Part shown: positions 32,401-33,863 of the stretch, in pieces
Layout of the letters: every line of letters begins with the position of its first letter
How positions within the stretch are numbered: position 1 is the first letter of the stretch
Source of the DNA: Caballeronia jiangsuensis
GTDB lineage: Bacteria > Pseudomonadota > Gammaproteobacteria > Burkholderiales > Burkholderiaceae
Assembly: GCA_000648925.1 (NCBI GenBank)
Contig: JFHF01000071.1
Location: 1 to 33,863 of the forward strand
Direction: 5' to 3'
Length of the DNA: 33,863 nt
Position numbers and translations under genes: made by a program
The notes under the pieces: model-generated
Database searches by the model: none
What the model was told of the DNA's origin: nothing
What the model saw: the letters and a program-made list of their open reading frames with translations, nothing else

Positions 32401-33863
32401 AACTTCCAGTCACACCAGACCGGTTTGGCGAGCTTGACCGGGTCCGGTTCCGGGTCCGTCTCTTTTGGTTTGGGAGATTTTTTCATCTCACCCTTTGAAT
32501 CATGATCTGCCTCCGGGGCATCCGATGATGGTTGTTCCGTCGCGCTGACAATAGCCGGCAGCGCACTCGCCGCGCTCGCGTCGAACGTGGCCGGCGGAGG
32601 GGGCGCAGAAGGCACCGCGCCTGTGTTCTGAGGCTGCTCCCAGTTCACTTGCTTCGATTCCGGCGGTGACGTTTTTTCCGCGAGGCTGTCGGAGTACAGC
32701 CACGCGTCGCAGCCCGTTTTAAACGGCACTACGACAGGCGAGAACGAGGGGCCAGCCAAATGCATGATCTCCGGCGCAGACTTCTTCATGCCCGGAAGCT
32801 TGAGTTGCAGCGGCTTGGCGCTACCCAAGGTGATAGTCCCGTCCTTCAGTTCGACATACGCGCCGCCGCATTCGAGCATTAGTTCCTTGTCAGCGCGCAC
32901 ATGCACCGCGCCGTTCGCGCTCGTTACGATGACATCCTTCTGCGCCGCAAGCGCGAGCACATCGGATTGCGCTTGAATCTCAACCGGCCCCTTGGCGGCC
33001 AGCATGCGAATGCCCATCGTATTCGCGAACAACGACAGCACTTCTCGCGCCGCGATGGCGACGTTCTTGAATGCGCTGACATTGAACCCGCGAGAGGTCG
33101 CCACACTCACGTCCTTGCCCGCACCGATCATCACGCGATCCGGCGTAGCCAGTCCGATGCCGTGCGGCGCGGAAAGCGCAATGACCTGCTTCTTGATGTC
33201 CGCGAGTTCGTCCTTGAGCCATTGATTTTCGGCCTTCAGATCTGCGATTTCGGCCTTCGACGCGCTGGCTCCTTGCGCCAACGCATCGGCTTGCGCTTGC
33301 GTACGCTCAAACAACGCGGTCGCACCGCTCGTATCCGTGATCTGACCTTGCGCCTTGCTCTGCGGCTCGGTCGAGATCAACAGACCCTGACCGGCCCTCA
33401 GTGCCCCTTTCGCATCGCTGCGCAGCTCGAATCCGAATCCGCGAAGCCGGTCATCACGGCTGACCGCATGACCAAGGTTCAGTTGTGACTTACCCGGTTC
33501 GGTGGCGATCTTGATATGTTCGTGATTCTCGCGGTCCTCGACCTGAATCGTATTGTTGCGGACCGTGTGAATGACGACGTTACGCGTGCGCCATTTATGT
33601 TCCTGATGAACCGGGTCGGTATCCTGCGAGTTATGCAGCGCATGGAGTATGTAGGGAAGGTCCGGATTGCCCGCAAAGAAAGCGATGGCAACCTCCGCAC
33701 CCGGCAGATAGGGCATGTGAAAGCCGGTCTGCCACTTGCCCGCGAACGGTTTGGCCAGCCGCAGCAAGCAGCTATTCAGACCCGCTACGCGCTGTTCCCG
33801 GTCGTCGTGAAACTGGACGATGTACTCGCCATGTCCATCGATATACGGACCGCTGAATCCCCG
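31449..33863 (-). CDS. vgrG: Evolved VgrG with C-terminal zincin metallopeptidase domain (5' end outside window)
   Basis: The frame stays open to the right edge, so 804 residues are visible and the N-terminal gp27-like part is missing. Visible residues ~1-100 are the gp5-like OB-fold (SGPYIDGHGEYIVQFHDD; MPYLPGAEVAIAFFAG). About 105-365 is the Vgr beta-helix/DUF2345 region. A Pro/Ser/Lys-rich linker follows (~385-470). The last ~330 residues are a distinct domain with VIDHECGHLFNFPDEY: zinc-binding HExxH (His713, Glu714, His717), then PDEY, and ESNENLMGG ~45 residues later as a possible Met-turn. The toxin part has at least eight Cys, suiting folding in an oxidising periplasm. The layout recalls Pseudomonas VgrG2b, an HExxH effector acting in the periplasm; true homology is unproven. 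The linker-toxin boundary coincides with a GC drop. Downstream lie the overlapping candidate immunity gene, PAAR and a four-TM gene. Confidence 0.93.
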   Translation of the reverse strand, partial: RGFSGPYIDGHGEYIVQFHDDREQRVAGLNSCLLRLAKPFAGKWQTGFHMPYLPGAEVAIAFFAGNPDLPYILHALHNSQDTDPVHQEHKWRTRNVVIHTVRNNTIQVEDRENHEHIKIATEPGKSQLNLGHAVSRDDRLRGFGFELRSDAKGALRAGQGLLISTEPQSKAQGQITDTSGATALFERTQAQADALAQGASASKAEIADLKAENQWLKDELADIKKQVIALSAPHGIGLATPDRVMIGAGKDVSVATSRGFNVSAFKNVAIAAREVLSLFANTMGIRMLAAKGPVEIQAQSDVLALAAQKDVIVTSANGAVHVRADKELMLECGGAYVELKDGTITLGSAKPLQLKLPGMKKSAPEIMHLAGPSFSPVVVPFKTGCDAWLYSDSLAEKTSPPESKQVNWEQPQNTGAVPSAPPPPATFDASAASALPAIVSATEQPSSDAPEADHDSKGEMKKSPKPKETDPEPDPVKLAKPVWCDWKLKELEKDCFDALPTGLYKAVDDNGNIIKLPNGKSIGLWGSTNQTAFKLTYDPEQKRAVATVRVKIIPVDLVKVDASGTPILISGTTQTIPYQSGQHSQKITGSFDGQKVVEDDLMMIYRESLSPKFDLKAVQRHVERTLNGHRSQLILDGCSKGASCGCRVKVEFKVEFLLSIKGASVGEHDRDIYLFRQAERADSGAWGEENGPVRANGEKIIFTPMPSASVIDHECGHLFNFPDEYWKNNGWPHAMYIDGNQELDFNLGDVNKNREKWQIESNENLMGGGCWNENALVGPHYLECVRKHFSELTAKTWRIGYEPR

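Noticed and set aside
33765..33767. TTG as the start of the VgrG gene
   Set aside because: The frame is open to the window edge and the upstream codons read SGPYIDGHGEYIVQFHDD, typical VgrG sequence, so the gene is truncated by the window and does not start here.

Overview
The window reads as a high-GC betaproteobacterial chromosome, most likely Burkholderia sensu lato (Paraburkholderia or Caballeronia type). This rests on the strong G/C third-position bias, the protein families present (mdtABC-type RND pump, FUSC transporter, evolved VgrG) and recC-recB-recD gene order. No rRNA, tRNA, CRISPR array or transposase was seen. The genus call is inference; no database could be searched.

Left part (1-9,100, minus strand): an mdtA-mdtB-mdtC tripartite efflux operon (periplasmic adaptor plus two RND pumps), preceded by an IclR-family regulator on the same strand. 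No outer-membrane channel gene is visible. Middle (9,100-18,500): a possible intergenic small RNA with a near-perfect intrinsic terminator; a small membrane protein; a PfpI/DJ-1-family protein divergent from a small lipoprotein; a YbiO-like large MscS channel; a cysteine-dioxygenase-like cupin divergent from a DecR/YbaO-like Lrp regulator with a clear sigma70 promoter and a candidate operator between them; a second possible small RNA on the minus strand; a small single-pass membrane protein; and a FUSC-family (YccS-like) inner-membrane protein.

Right-centre (18,600-28,200, plus strand): recC, recB and recD, joined by two ATGA stop/start overlaps, then arfB (ribosome rescue hydrolase) 25 bp downstream. 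The three Rec genes encode the complete RecBCD helicase/nuclease with intact ATPase and nuclease motifs.

Right end (28,300-33,863, minus strand, running off the window edge): a type VI secretion accessory island. In transcription order it holds an evolved VgrG (5' end outside the window) whose C-terminal ~330 residues carry a zincin motif (HECGH, then PDEY, then NLMG); an overlapping gene for an exported 467-residue protein that is the best candidate immunity protein; a PAAR tip protein; and a translationally coupled four-TM protein of unknown function. A low-GC stretch (~30,600-32,400) covers exactly the toxin domain and the first two-thirds of the partner gene, which suggests that toxin and specificity part were exchanged as one cassette between conserved flanks. 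This is the most novel-looking part of the window.

A recurring oddity is Ala/Ser/Thr/Gly-rich low-complexity segments in four unrelated envelope proteins (MdtA tail, MdtC loop, MscS N-region, FUSC cytoplasmic domain).
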